Shown one piece after another: positions 7,273-15,162 of a stretch of 36,434 nt of DNA; within the stretch, counting starts at the first letter, position 1, and every line of letters begins with the position of its first letter. Source of the stretch: a bacterium (GTDB lineage: Bacteria; Ratteibacteria; UBA8468; B48-G9; JAFGKM01); assembly GCA_035371905.1 (NCBI GenBank), contig DAORXQ010000009.1, positions 1 to 36,434 on the forward strand, written 5' to 3'. Both the position numbers and the translations under genes were made by a program. The notes under the pieces were generated by a model. The model saw nothing but the letters and a program-made list of their open reading frames with translations. It was not told where the DNA came from and searched no databases.

Positions 7273-8620
7273 CAAAAACCTCCATTATTGCATCTTCAAT
7301 AACTTCACATCCTTCTAAAACCGCTTTTTCATTTATAATAAGAGGTGGATTTACTTTTATAGTCGCACCCTTAAAACCAACTGGAGCAAAAAATAACAAA
7401 CCTTTTTCAAAACATTTTTCAACGATTTTAAATGCAATATCAGGTTCTGGTTCTTCGGTTTTTGCCTTTACTATATGTAATCCCCATACAAGCCCTTTTC
7501 CACAGATAAAACCAACGCAATCATATTTTTTCAATTTTAAAAGTTCTCTTTCAAAAATTTTCCCCATTTTTTCGGCATTCTCCCACAATTTATATTTTTC
7601 TATATATTTAATACTTCCAAAAGCAGCAGCACAGCACAAAGGATTTCCTGTATGGGTACTTGTCATTGTCCCCGGTTCATACTGGTCCATAATTTCTTTT
7701 TTTCCAACAACCGCAGATATTGGAAGAGAACTTGAAATCCCCTTTCCAAGAATAAACATATCAGGAATTACACCATAATGCTGAAATCCCCAGAAAGTCC
7801 CTGTCCTTCCAAAACCTGCCTGTATTTCATCAAATATTAAAAGAACTTCATTTTTATCACACCATTCCCTTAAATTTTTAGCATATTCAACAGGCATAAA
7901 AGATGCATTTCCACCCTGATATGTTTCACTTATAACAGCACAAACATCTTTTTCTTCCACTCCTTTTTCCTTTAATGTCCTTAAAAATAAATCAAAACTT
8001 TTATCCTTACATCTCGGGTCTCCTGGAAAAGGAACCTGTATAATATCATGGTCAGGATTAACAATCCATTCTTTTAGATTTGGTATTCCTCCTATCATCT
8101 GAGCTCCGAGTGTTCTTCCATGAAAAGCACCTTCAAAGGAGATTATAACTTTTTTATTTTTCTTTTTTCCATAAGTTCTTGAAAGTTTTATCGCACATTC
8201 AACACTTTCAGCACCTGTTGTAAGAAGAAAAACCTTTTTTAAAGGTTCGGGAGAAAGAGAAGCAATTTTTTCAACAAGTTCTGCTCTTATTTCAGAAGGA
8301 AAACAGTAATTATGTAAAAGTGGTTTTTCAATCTGTTTTTTTATCTCATCAAGAACAAAATCATTCCCATGACCTGCATTTGCAACAAGAACGCCAGAAG
8401 AAAAATCCAGCCACATATTTCCATACTTATCAAACACATTTATACCCTTTGCCCTATCCCATACTATTGGTGGTTGACCTGACATTGAACGGGGTTCATA
8501 CTTTCTCAATTTTTCAAGAACAGGTATTGATTCAGGAACAGGTATATCTGTAACAATTCTCCTGAATTCTGTTTCAATTTTTTTTACCTTTTTAGGAATT
8601 AATTCAAATTCTTTTCCCAC
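7265..8620 (-). CDS. Class III PLP-dependent aminotransferase (GabT/ArgD-like)
   Basis: This 451-residue protein has the class III aminotransferase signature. FDEIQAGFGRTG (with D264, which contacts the PLP pyridine nitrogen) is followed by ILGKGISSSLPISAVVG, where K293 is the expected Schiff-base lysine. TTGAESVECAIKLSR and FHGRT bind the cofactor phosphate. The N-terminal part (PRSMSGQPPIVWDRAKG) looks more like omega-aminotransferases of the GABA type than like ArgD, but the substrate is uncertain. The start is GTG with a strong GGAGG site. It heads the operon aminotransferase-M20 hydrolase-Gfo/Idh, with overlapping ends. Confidence 0.87.
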   Translation of the reverse strand: MGKEFELIPKKVKKIETEFRRIVTDIPVPESIPVLEKLRKYEPRSMSGQPPIVWDRAKGINVFDKYGNMWLDFSSGVLVANAGHGNDFVLDEIKKQIEKPLLHNYCFPSEIRAELVEKIASLSPEPLKKVFLLTTGAESVECAIKLSRTYGKKKNKKVIISFEGAFHGRTLGAQMIGGIPNLKEWIVNPDHDIIQVPFPGDPRCKDKSFDLFLRTLKEKGVEEKDVCAVISETYQGGNASFMPVEYAKNLREWCDKNEVLLIFDEIQAGFGRTGTFWGFQHYGVIPDMFILGKGISSSLPISAVVGKKEIMDQYEPGTMTSTHTGNPLCCAAAFGSIKYIEKYKLWENAEKMGKIFERELLKLKKYDCVGFICGKGLVWGLHIVKAKTEEPEPDIAFKIVEKCFEKGLLFFAPVGFKGATIKVNPPLIINEKAVLEGCEVIEDAIMEVFGG

Positions 8621-8660
8621 TTTTACCTCCTCTTTTCATTTTATTAAAAAAATCAAGTAT

Positions 8661-8689
8661 ATAATACTACTTTTTATTTTAAGATTCAA
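8661..8689 (-). promoter_or_regulatory. Promoter of the aminotransferase operon
   Basis: On the minus strand, TTGAAT (8684-8689), 17 bases and TATTAT (8661-8666) precede the GTG start by about 40 bases. This is the only clear promoter found for the genes down to yraN. Confidence 0.6.
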
Positions 8690-8715
8690 AACAGAGTAAA
8701 AATTCTGACAAAAAA

Positions 8716-9270
8716 TTAATGCTTATTATATACTTTCTCAACAAAATCTATTATTTTTTCTATTTTTGCAAGCCGACCCTTTCCAGTTTTTCCACTTGCA
8801 AGTTCACCCTCTTCCGGTTCTACAAAATAATATCCATGCTTTTTCAATTTTTTAACATTTTCCTGTACTATTGAATTCAACCACATATTTTCATTCATTG
8901 CAGGAGCAAAAATAACAGGTCCACTAAAAGCAAAAATTGTAGCAGTTAAAAGGTCATCACATATTCCTGAAGATACTTTTCCAATTATATTTGCAGTAGC
9001 GGGACATACTAGAATTATTGAAGCAAAATCAGCAAGGGCAATATGGTCTTCCTCATAAGTCTTTTTTTCAAACATATCAGAATAAACAGGATTTCTTGAT
9101 AGTGTCTCAAAAGTCAAAGGACTAACAAATTTTTTTGCATTTTCAGTCATTACTACTTTAACAGACCAGTTATTTTTTATTAAATTTCTCACAACCTCAC
9201 AACTTTTATATATCGCGATAGAACCCGTCACTCCAACAACTATATTTTTTCTTTTCAATTTTTCAGCCAT
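8716..9270 (-). CDS. coaC: Stand-alone phosphopantothenoylcysteine decarboxylase (CoaC)
   Basis: This flavoprotein decarboxylates 4'-phosphopantothenoylcysteine in coenzyme A synthesis. The 184 residues cover only the CoaC domain: VGVTGSIAIYKS (FMN site), DHIALADFASIILVCPATANIIGK with the active-site His, PAMNENMW (substrate clamp) and ELASGKTGKGRLA. In most bacteria this domain is fused to the CoaB synthetase; here the protein ends after the CoaC fold. A longer TTG start at 9285 is possible, but the ATG at 9270 lies seven bases after a TATAAT box, so a leaderless message is likely. A flavoprotein decarboxylase of the lantibiotic EpiD type is a less likely alternative. Confidence 0.85.
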   Translation of the reverse strand: MAEKLKRKNIVVGVTGSIAIYKSCEVVRNLIKNNWSVKVVMTENAKKFVSPLTFETLSRNPVYSDMFEKKTYEEDHIALADFASIILVCPATANIIGKVSSGICDDLLTATIFAFSGPVIFAPAMNENMWLNSIVQENVKKLKKHGYYFVEPEEGELASGKTGKGRLAKIEKIIDFVEKVYNKH

Positions 9271-9276
9271 AAAGAT

Positions 9277-9282
9277 ATTATA
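9277..9282 (-). promoter_or_regulatory. -10 box of coaC, placed for leaderless transcription
   Basis: A perfect TATAAT on the minus strand ends six bases before the ATG at 9270, so transcription would start at or next to the start codon. The -35 region is poor (about three matches). Confidence 0.55.
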
Positions 9283-9289
9283 CAACCAT

Positions 9290-9318
9290 TTGCAAAAAAT
9301 TAAAAATTGTATTAAAAT
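9290..9318 (+). promoter_or_regulatory. Promoter of the kinase-phosphoesterase pair
   Basis: TTGCAA (9290-9295), 17 bases and TAAAAT (9313-9318) lie about 32 bases upstream of the kinase ATG. This promoter overlaps that of the divergent coaC. Confidence 0.5.
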
Positions 9319-9350
9319 TATTTGGTTTTTTTATTTAAAAAAGAAAAACT

Positions 9351-10112
9351 ATGGAAGAATACAGATTAAAATTAAAAGGAGAAATTATAGAAGATTATAA
9401 AATAGAAGAAATGATATGGCACGGAGGAACATCAAATATTTATAAAGGAGTATCTCTGAATTCAAATTTTCACAAAATCGTTGCAATTAAAGTCCTCCAT
9501 CCTCACAGAAATTTCTCACATCAAATAAAATCCTTTGAAAAGGAATTCAAAATTTTAAAAAAACTCTCACATCCAAATATTTTAAAAGTTTACAAATTTG
9601 GTAAAATTGATAAACTATATTATATAATTATGGAATACATTGATGGAATGAGTTTAAAAATCATGTTAAATGAAAAAGCAGAAGTTTCCCCTAACACACT
9701 TTTAAAAATATTAATAAAAGTCGGAGAAACGATTGAATATATACACTCAAAAAAGATTGTTCACAATGATATAAAACCAGAAAATATTCTTATCAGTAAA
9801 AACTTCCTTGATTTAAAACTTATTGATTTTGGTTATGCAGAAAAACTATCATTTTTCAGAAAAAGAGTTAACTATACAGGAGGGACTGAAAAATATATTG
9901 CTCCTGAAAGAAAAAATGGTATTATTGATTTTAAAAGCGATATTTATTCTTATGGAGTAATGCTGGAAGAAATTTTATCCGGTTATGATTTAATTGAAGA
10001 AATTTATCCGGTTATACTCTCAGCAAAATCTGAAAATCCTGAAAAAAGACCTCATTTAAAAGACATAATAAAAAAATTAAAGGCAATTTATGAAAATTGG
10101 AATAATCAGTGA
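9351..10112 (+). CDS. Soluble Hanks-type Ser/Thr protein kinase
   Basis: A 253-residue kinase domain with no membrane segment or sensor domain. Visible motifs are the glycine loop WHGGTSNIYKG, the ATP lysine K47 in AIKVL, an alpha-C glutamate near 65, the catalytic loop HNDIKPEN (138-145), DFG at 159-161 and APE at 184-186. The Arg of HRD is replaced by Asn, which defines a non-RD kinase and usually means activity without activation-loop phosphorylation. The last 23 bases overlap the metallophosphoesterase gene, so the two are translationally coupled. The natural substrates are unknown. The start has no strong ribosome binding site. Confidence 0.9.
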   Translation: MEEYRLKLKGEIIEDYKIEEMIWHGGTSNIYKGVSLNSNFHKIVAIKVLHPHRNFSHQIKSFEKEFKILKKLSHPNILKVYKFGKIDKLYYIIMEYIDGMSLKIMLNEKAEVSPNTLLKILIKVGETIEYIHSKKIVHNDIKPENILISKNFLDLKLIDFGYAEKLSFFRKRVNYTGGTEKYIAPERKNGIIDFKSDIYSYGVMLEEILSGYDLIEEIYPVILSAKSENPEKRPHLKDIIKKLKAIYENWNNQ

Positions 10113-10824
10113 TATACATTCAAACCTTGAAGCATTTCAATCCACCATTAACTTTTATGAAAAAAATAAAGTTGATAAAATTATTATCTGTGGAGATATT
10201 ATTGGATATGGTCCTGACCCGAATGAATGTATAGATTTAGCAGAAAAAAATGCAGAAGTTATATTAAAAGGAAATCATGAAGAAGGAATTATAAAAAATG
10301 ATTTTTCAAAATTTAAAAAATTTGCAAAAATTACACTTGAATGGACAATTAAAGAAATTAAAGAAAAAATAGAAAAAATTTTAAAGTGGAAAGAAAAAGA
10401 AGAATTTGGTGATTTACTTTTTTTTCATGCTTCTATAACTGATAATTACTACAAATATCTTTTTAAAATAACAGATACAGAAGAAGAATTTGAAAAACTT
10501 AATAGAAAAATATGTTTCATAGGACATACTCATATTCCAGTAGTTTTCAGAAAAGATATGAATACAGGGAAAATTGAAAAAATTTTAACTGATTTTTCTG
10601 GAAGGATTGAACTTGATATAGAAGAAAATTTTAAATACATAATAAATACAGGAAGTGTTGGTTTTCCAAGAGATGGTTTCCCATTTGCTTGTGTTTCTGT
10701 TTATGATACTGATAGAAAAAATTTTAAACTTTACAGAATTGAATATGAAATTGAAAAAACTATTAAAAAAATATTGGAAAAAGGATTGCCCTCAAAAATC
10801 TGTAATTATTTAAAAGGTTTCTGA
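10090..10824 (+). CDS. Calcineurin-like metallophosphoesterase
   Basis: This 244-residue protein has the metallophosphoesterase signature in order: D8xH10 (SDIHSN), GD at 35-36 followed by IIGYGPDPNEC, GNHE at 61-64, a His near 117 (FFHAS) and GHTH near residue 148. These ligate a dinuclear metal centre. It resembles the small YfcE/PP2A-like bacterial group, which includes phosphodiesterases and protein phosphatases. Because it overlaps the kinase gene, it could reverse the kinase reaction, but no sequence feature proves protein phosphatase activity. Its end overlaps a convergent secreted-protein gene by 15 bases. Confidence 0.88.
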   Translation: MKIGIISDIHSNLEAFQSTINFYEKNKVDKIIICGDIIGYGPDPNECIDLAEKNAEVILKGNHEEGIIKNDFSKFKKFAKITLEWTIKEIKEKIEKILKWKEKEEFGDLLFFHASITDNYYKYLFKITDTEEEFEKLNRKICFIGHTHIPVVFRKDMNTGKIEKILTDFSGRIELDIEENFKYIINTGSVGFPRDGFPFACVSVYDTDRKNFKLYRIEYEIEKTIKKILEKGLPSKICNYLKGF

Positions 10825-11265
10825 TTTAGGATTCAATTCTTTTATTTTTGATGAAATATCTTCCCTTTGGATTGTAGTTTCAGAAGAAATAATATTTATC
10901 CAGCCATTTTCTTCTTTCTCTTTTAATATCTTTTCAACAGGTTTTCCTGTAATTTGATTTATTGCCCAGGCAAGTGATATATCAAAAAATGAAAAGTTTT
11001 TTCTTAAATTTTTAAATTCTTCTTCCTTTATTTTTCCTGTCTTACAAATTTTCTCCATTATTTTTTCTGCATAATAAGGAGAAGTTGCTCTTTTTTCTAT
11101 TTCAATTGCTTCACTGAATATAGGAATTAAATCTTCTTTTTCTTCTTTCATCGCATTTTCAAGTATCTGAATTGAATTTTTTATTTCTTCATAAGTGGCT
11201 TTTTTAATTTCTGAAAATCCAGTAAGAACTGAAAATGCAAAAACAACTAAAATTAACTTTTTCAT
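10810..11265 (-). CDS. Small secreted protein of unknown function
   Basis: No family is recognised. The 151-residue product starts with a signal peptide (MKKLILVVFAFSVLTGFSE) and is otherwise charged and predicted to be helical. There are no Cys pairs apart from one lone Cys, and no lipobox. A strong GGAGGG ribosome binding site and a position 37 bases behind the TPR-like gene support a real, cotranscribed gene. It overlaps the end of the convergent metallophosphoesterase gene. Confidence 0.6.
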   Translation of the reverse strand: MKKLILVVFAFSVLTGFSEIKKATYEEIKNSIQILENAMKEEKEDLIPIFSEAIEIEKRATSPYYAEKIMEKICKTGKIKEEEFKNLRKNFSFFDISLAWAINQITGKPVEKILKEKEENGWINIISSETTIQREDISSKIKELNPKSETF

Positions 11266-11302
11266 AAAACCCTCCTTTTTTTCAATCCTTTTTACCCTAT
11301 TA

Positions 11303-11776
11303 TTATTTTACCTCAATTTTAAATTTTTCACTTTTAATTTTATAAATTTTATTATAAGGAGGACGACTGTATTTTGAACTTATATAATATGAATTAAGTG
11401 CTTTTTCTTTTTCTCCAAATGCTTCCCACATAATTCCTTCTTCAAAATAAATCTTCCAGTCAGTCGGGTTATTCTTCTGTCCTTTTCTGTATGTTTCTAT
11501 TGCTTGATTCAATTTCTCTTCATAAGGAATACCTCTATTATAACAATTTTTTGCTTCTGACCACTGTAACCATGCTTTTAAAATATAACATTCAGGATTT
11601 TTTGGCTGCATATAAGAAATGAATGATAAATATTCAATTGCTCTATTATAATCTCCACAATGAAATGCCTGGTCAACTTTAAGCCAGATAAATGGAACTG
11701 AAAAATGAAATATAAAAATACAGAAAAATGGAAGTGCTACAAAAATAAAAGTTATAAAAATTTTTCTTTTTCTCAT
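11303..11776 (-). CDS. Membrane-anchored TPR-like protein
   Basis: A 157-residue protein with a basic start, one N-terminal transmembrane segment (about residues 6-32), then repeats of the tetratricopeptide type. KVDQAFHCGDYNRAIEYLSF and NPTDWKIYFEEGIMWEAFGE each fit a TPR helix pair. It probably faces the periplasm and acts as a protein-interaction scaffold. The ATG stands seven bases behind the 3' end of tRNA-Arg, with an AAAGGA site between, so tRNA and mRNA are almost certainly on one transcript. No specific family is recognised. Confidence 0.65.
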   Translation of the reverse strand: MRKRKIFITFIFVALPFFCIFIFHFSVPFIWLKVDQAFHCGDYNRAIEYLSFISYMQPKNPECYILKAWLQWSEAKNCYNRGIPYEEKLNQAIETYRKGQKNNPTDWKIYFEEGIMWEAFGEKEKALNSYYISSKYSRPPYNKIYKIKSEKFKIEVK

Positions 11777-11782
11777 ATCCTT

Positions 11783-11856
11783 TGCGCTTGCCGGGAATTG
11801 AACCCGGATTCTCTGGCTCCGGAGGCCAGCGCTTTATCCACTTAAGCCACAAGCGC
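11783..11856 (-). tRNA. tRNA-Arg (anticodon CCG)
   Basis: Read on the minus strand, a complete cloverleaf is seen: acceptor GCGCUUG/CAAGCGC, anticodon arm CUGGC-CUCCGGA-GCCAG with anticodon CCG (reads CGG), and a T arm CCGGG-UUCAAUU-CCCGG. The 3' CCA is not encoded; the discriminator base is A. It is followed after seven bases by the start codon of a TPR-like gene. Confidence 0.93.
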
Positions 11857-11865
11857 CATATTAAA

Positions 11866-11893
11866 ATTTTAAACCATGCATATAAATTTTCAA
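11866..11893 (-). promoter_or_regulatory. Possible tRNA-Arg promoter
   Basis: On the minus strand, TTGAAA (11888-11893), 16 bases and TAAAAT (11866-11871) would start transcription about three bases before the tRNA. A second -35-like TTGACT lies at 11901-11906, so the exact pair is uncertain. Confidence 0.4.
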
Positions 11894-11965
11894 GTTTAAA
11901 AGTCAAAAATATATTAATTACCTTTTGGACACCTACGAGGTGGCTGGTGGGAATTGTTGAAGGAC

Positions 11966-12589
11966 TTACTTTTTGACAGGGCCTTTTACTTCATCTTTTA
12001 TAAAGGCAATTCTTCTACATCTCGGACAAACTACTTTTAAAACATCCTGTCTATTTATAGGAGGTACAAATTTTTCTTCATATTCAGTTGGTATTTTTAA
12101 CTTTTTAATCAACTCTGTTATTATGACTGGCTGGCTGAATGCAAGATTACCAAGTTTACTGTAAATATGCCTTATATGTTTTTCAGTTCCTATAATTTCT
12201 CCACAGGTGACACAGATGACTAAATCATGCTCAATTTTATTCTGAACCTCATTTACATCTTTTAAATATGAAACATCAAATTGATTTGTAAGTTTTATAC
12301 CTTCCTTTGTTATACAATTTCTCTCACATTCTCCACAGAAAATACATCTATCAGGATTATGAATTAAAATTCTTTTTTTATTTTCAATATCATCTATCAT
12401 ATCAATTGCTTTTGAAGGACATACTTGATAGCAACCTCCACATCCAACACATTTTTCCTCATTATATTTTGGTTTTCCCCTAAATCTTGGAAATGGTTTA
12501 TGCTCTTTGTATGGAAATTCTGTTGTATATGGCTTTGAAATTAAACTTGTTATTGCCTCTTTTAATTCCCTTATTTTTGGTTTTTTCAT
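11966..12589 (-). CDS. Hydrogenase 2[4Fe-4S] ferredoxin subunit (MbhN/EchF-like)
   Basis: A 207-residue iron-sulfur protein, last gene of the hydrogenase operon. Two cluster motifs, CVGCGGCYQVCP and CIFCGECERNC, match the polyferredoxin subunit that carries electrons between ferredoxin and the small hydrogenase subunit in group 4 complexes. The C-terminal third has two further CxxC pairs (CVTCGE and CPRCRR), about 65 residues apart, which could bind zinc or a rubredoxin-type iron. The upstream mrpG gene overlaps by 4 bases. The order places it after the antiporter genes, apart from the catalytic core, but fits no other role. Confidence 0.85.
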   Translation of the reverse strand: MKKPKIRELKEAITSLISKPYTTEFPYKEHKPFPRFRGKPKYNEEKCVGCGGCYQVCPSKAIDMIDDIENKKRILIHNPDRCIFCGECERNCITKEGIKLTNQFDVSYLKDVNEVQNKIEHDLVICVTCGEIIGTEKHIRHIYSKLGNLAFSQPVIITELIKKLKIPTEYEEKFVPPINRQDVLKVVCPRCRRIAFIKDEVKGPVKK

Positions 12590-12906
12590 TCCTTTTCCTC
12601 CATTTTATTCACAACACTTTTCTCCCATAATTTTATTCCTGCCTTTATACTAGCATTTGATAAAGCATGAGCAGCAGTTGGTCCAGTTATTAAAATAAAG
12701 ATAGCACACAAAAATCCTTTTAAAGAAATATCTAAAGGACCACTTACAATAACACCAAGTAAAATCATACATGTTCCAAGAGTTACACATTTTGTTGATG
12801 CTTGTAATCTATTATAAATATCAGGAAAACGAACAAGTCCTATGCAACCAAAAAGATTAAATAACCCTCCTATAAACATAAAAATTAAACTTATAATTTC
12901 TCTCAT
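12586..12906 (-). CDS. mrpG: Mrp antiporter subunit G homologue (MbhC-like)
   Basis: This 106-residue membrane protein has the MnhG/MrpG pattern: three hydrophobic helices, GLVRFPDIYNRLQASTK near residue 25 and LITGPTAAHALSNAS near 72. It belongs to the membrane-embedded cation-translocation module shared by Mrp antiporters and Mrp-linked hydrogenases. A GAGG site precedes the start, eight bases after mrpF. Confidence 0.9.
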   Translation of the reverse strand: MREIISLIFMFIGGLFNLFGCIGLVRFPDIYNRLQASTKCVTLGTCMILLGVIVSGPLDISLKGFLCAIFILITGPTAAHALSNASIKAGIKLWEKSVVNKMEEKE

Positions 12907-12914
12907 TTTTTACC

Positions 12915-13172
12915 TCACTCATCAAATCCTTTACCACTTAAAAATTTACTTACAGCAAGTGTTCCTATAAAACTCAATAAAGCCCATGATAAAGCAATAT
13001 TCATATAAAAATCAATCTTTGTCATAAATGAAACTATTGCGCAGAAGTTTACAACAATTATACCAAGAATATCAATTCCAACAACCCTATCAGCAGGAGT
13101 TGGACCCCTTGAGATTCTATAAAGACACATAAAACAACAGAATAAAAGCAAAGTAATCAAAAGAGTAATCAT
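12915..13172 (-). CDS. mrpF: Mrp antiporter subunit F homologue (MbhB-like)
   Basis: This 85-residue, three-helix membrane protein carries the MrpF hallmark RGPTPADRVVGIDILG near residue 22, with a conserved Asp in the membrane. It overlaps mrpE by 4 bases. It is a small structural subunit of the ion-pumping module. Confidence 0.9.
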   Translation of the reverse strand: MITLLITLLLFCCFMCLYRISRGPTPADRVVGIDILGIIVVNFCAIVSFMTKIDFYMNIALSWALLSFIGTLAVSKFLSGKGFDE

Positions 13173-13669
13173 TCAAATATCCTTTCTATTATTTTTTCAA
13201 ATTTTCTTACAATAATTTCAGTTGCCTTTTCAATATCATCTGTTTTTACATTTATCCAGTGAATATATAAAAAACCATCAGGGTCAATTTCAACACTCAT
13301 CGTTCCTGGTGTTAAAGTTATTGAATTTGCAAGAAGTGTTAAAGCACTTTTATTTTTCAATCTTGTTTTTACTTTAACAATTCCTGGTCTTATTGGTAAA
13401 TTTGGATGTAGAACCCTATAAGCAACATCAAAATTTGCAACAATACACCAGAATATTAAAACAGGAATATAACCAATTGCCCATAAATACCTTTTTATAT
13501 CAAAGAACTTATGTGGACTTTCAGTAAATCCCTCTCCAAAAATCATACCAACCAAAATAGAGATTAAAATTCCTGCTAAAATAACCTGCCAATCAATCCC
13601 ATATTTAAAAGGCCATGTTAAAAATATCCATGCAATAAAAAGTAAAATTCCTAATATACCCTTTTTCAT
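13169..13669 (-). CDS. mrpE: Mrp antiporter subunit E homologue (MbhA-like)
   Basis: A 166-residue protein with two or three N-terminal membrane helices followed by a cytoplasmic domain. It shows the MrpE features VAYRVLHPNLPIRPGIVKVKT, NSITLTPGTMSVEI and a C-terminal LYIHWINV segment. It follows mrpD with a one-base gap. It completes the E-F-G set at the end of the operon. Confidence 0.9.
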   Translation of the reverse strand: MKKGILGILLFIAWIFLTWPFKYGIDWQVILAGILISILVGMIFGEGFTESPHKFFDIKRYLWAIGYIPVLIFWCIVANFDVAYRVLHPNLPIRPGIVKVKTRLKNKSALTLLANSITLTPGTMSVEIDPDGFLYIHWINVKTDDIEKATEIIVRKFEKIIERIFE

Positions 13670-13670
13670 A

Positions 13671-15158
13671 TTATACTCCCAGTACTTTACTTATATATTG
13701 TAAAACACCTCCATCAAAGACATCAATAACAGGACCAAAAATTCCATCTGTCATTCCTATTAAAAGAAGTCCTGTAAAAATACATAAAATTGAAAGAATT
13801 ATCAAAGGAACAATCATGGTATCAGGAACCTCTTTTATTTTTTCAAGTTTACTTTTGTCAAATTTTTCTCCCTTTCCATAAATTGCATATCTTAAAACTT
13901 TTGTAAATGAAGATAATGTTAAAATACTTCCTATTACAGCCCATAAAGCAATTACAGGTCTACCTGCTTTTATTGCTGCAAGGATAATTATAAGTTTACT
14001 CCAAAAACCATTAAAAGGAGGGATTCCTGAAATTGAGAGAGAAGCAACAAGTGTAGAAAAAGAAGTTATAGGCATTTTTTTATAAAGAAGTCCCATTTTA
14101 TTTAAATCCCTTGTTCCTGTTTCATACTCTATGCTTCCTGAATCAAGAAATAAAAGTGATTTAAATAAAGAATGGTTAAATAAATGGAAAATCCCTCCAA
14201 GAATTCCAAGTGGTGTTCCGAGTCCAATTCCAACAAATACATAACCAATCTGGCTTATTGAATGGTATGCCAATAGTCGCTTTAAATCCCATTGTAATAA
14301 AGCAAGACATACACCAACAATCATTGAAATAACACCAAGAGAAACTAAGATCTGACTTAATAAAGGAGTAAATCCAAAAAGATTAAATATAAGCCGGCAG
14401 ATTACATAAACACCGAGTGCCTTAATAACTACACCAGATAGCATTGAACTTATGGGAGCAGGAGCAGAAGGATGTGCATCTGGAAGCCAAGCATGAAAAG
14501 GAACAAGTGCTGACTTAATCATAAATCCAGAAATTATTAAAACAAAGGCAAATCCAATTAAATTATCATAAGGTATATCTCTTAAAATTCTTGCAACATC
14601 AGCAATATTTAATGTACCTGTCTTTCCATATAAAAGTGCAACTCCATATAAAACAAATAAACCAGAAACTGTTCCCATTACAAGATATTTAAAACTTGCC
14701 TCAAGTTCACTTGCTTGACATCCGAAACCAACAAGGGCATATGAGGCAATAGAGGCAATCTCCATAAATACAAATAAATTAAATAGGTCTCCAGAAAGAA
14801 CCGTTCCATTCATTCCACCAACCATAAGAAGAAACAAAGAATAATATCTTAATTTTGAAGTGAACCTTTTTTCAATATAGTTAATTGAAAATAAAGTAGC
14901 CATAAAAGAGATTAAGTTTATGATTATAAGAAGCAAACAGGAAAGTCCATCAAGAACAAGAACTATTCCGAAAGGTGCTTTCCATCCTCCTATATGATAA
15001 ACATATTCCTGATTAAGTGTCATTAAAGATAAAAGTAATAAAATAAATGTTGTTAAATTACCAAGGACATCTGGAACCCACTTAATCTTCCTTGAAACCA
15101 TAGGGATAAAGAATGCAACTCCAAAAGGTATAACTATAAATAAAGGTAAATTCACCAT
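13671..15158 (-). CDS. mrpD: Antiporter-like pump subunit, MrpD/NuoN type (MbhH-like)
   Basis: A 495-residue protein with about 14 transmembrane helices of the NADH-quinone/Mrp antiporter family (Proton_antipo_M). The key residues for ion movement are present: E133 in the TM5 segment FVFMEIASIASY and the TM7 lysine in GFMIKSALVPFHAWLPDAH. Conserved SAPAPISSMLSG and LKRLLAYHSISQIGY follow. In Mbh- and complex I-type machines this subunit carries a half-channel for H+ or Na+. It is four bases downstream of mrpC and next to mrpE, the order found in Mrp operons. Confidence 0.92.
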   Translation of the reverse strand: MVNLPLFIVIPFGVAFFIPMVSRKIKWVPDVLGNLTTFILLLLSLMTLNQEYVYHIGGWKAPFGIVLVLDGLSCLLLIIINLISFMATLFSINYIEKRFTSKLRYYSLFLLMVGGMNGTVLSGDLFNLFVFMEIASIASYALVGFGCQASELEASFKYLVMGTVSGLFVLYGVALLYGKTGTLNIADVARILRDIPYDNLIGFAFVLIISGFMIKSALVPFHAWLPDAHPSAPAPISSMLSGVVIKALGVYVICRLIFNLFGFTPLLSQILVSLGVISMIVGVCLALLQWDLKRLLAYHSISQIGYVFVGIGLGTPLGILGGIFHLFNHSLFKSLLFLDSGSIEYETGTRDLNKMGLLYKKMPITSFSTLVASLSISGIPPFNGFWSKLIIILAAIKAGRPVIALWAVIGSILTLSSFTKVLRYAIYGKGEKFDKSKLEKIKEVPDTMIVPLIILSILCIFTGLLLIGMTDGIFGPVIDVFDGGVLQYISKVLGV

Positions 15159-15162
15159 TTTC

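Noticed and set aside
11925..11950. Small inverted repeat (CACCT/AGGTG) behind the hydrogenase operon as a terminator
   Set aside because: The stem is only five pairs and no T-run follows on either strand.
11782..11976. Plus-strand frame of 64 codons starting MRLPGIEPGFSGSGG
   Set aside because: It is the reverse complement of tRNA-Arg, a well-known false gene in annotations.
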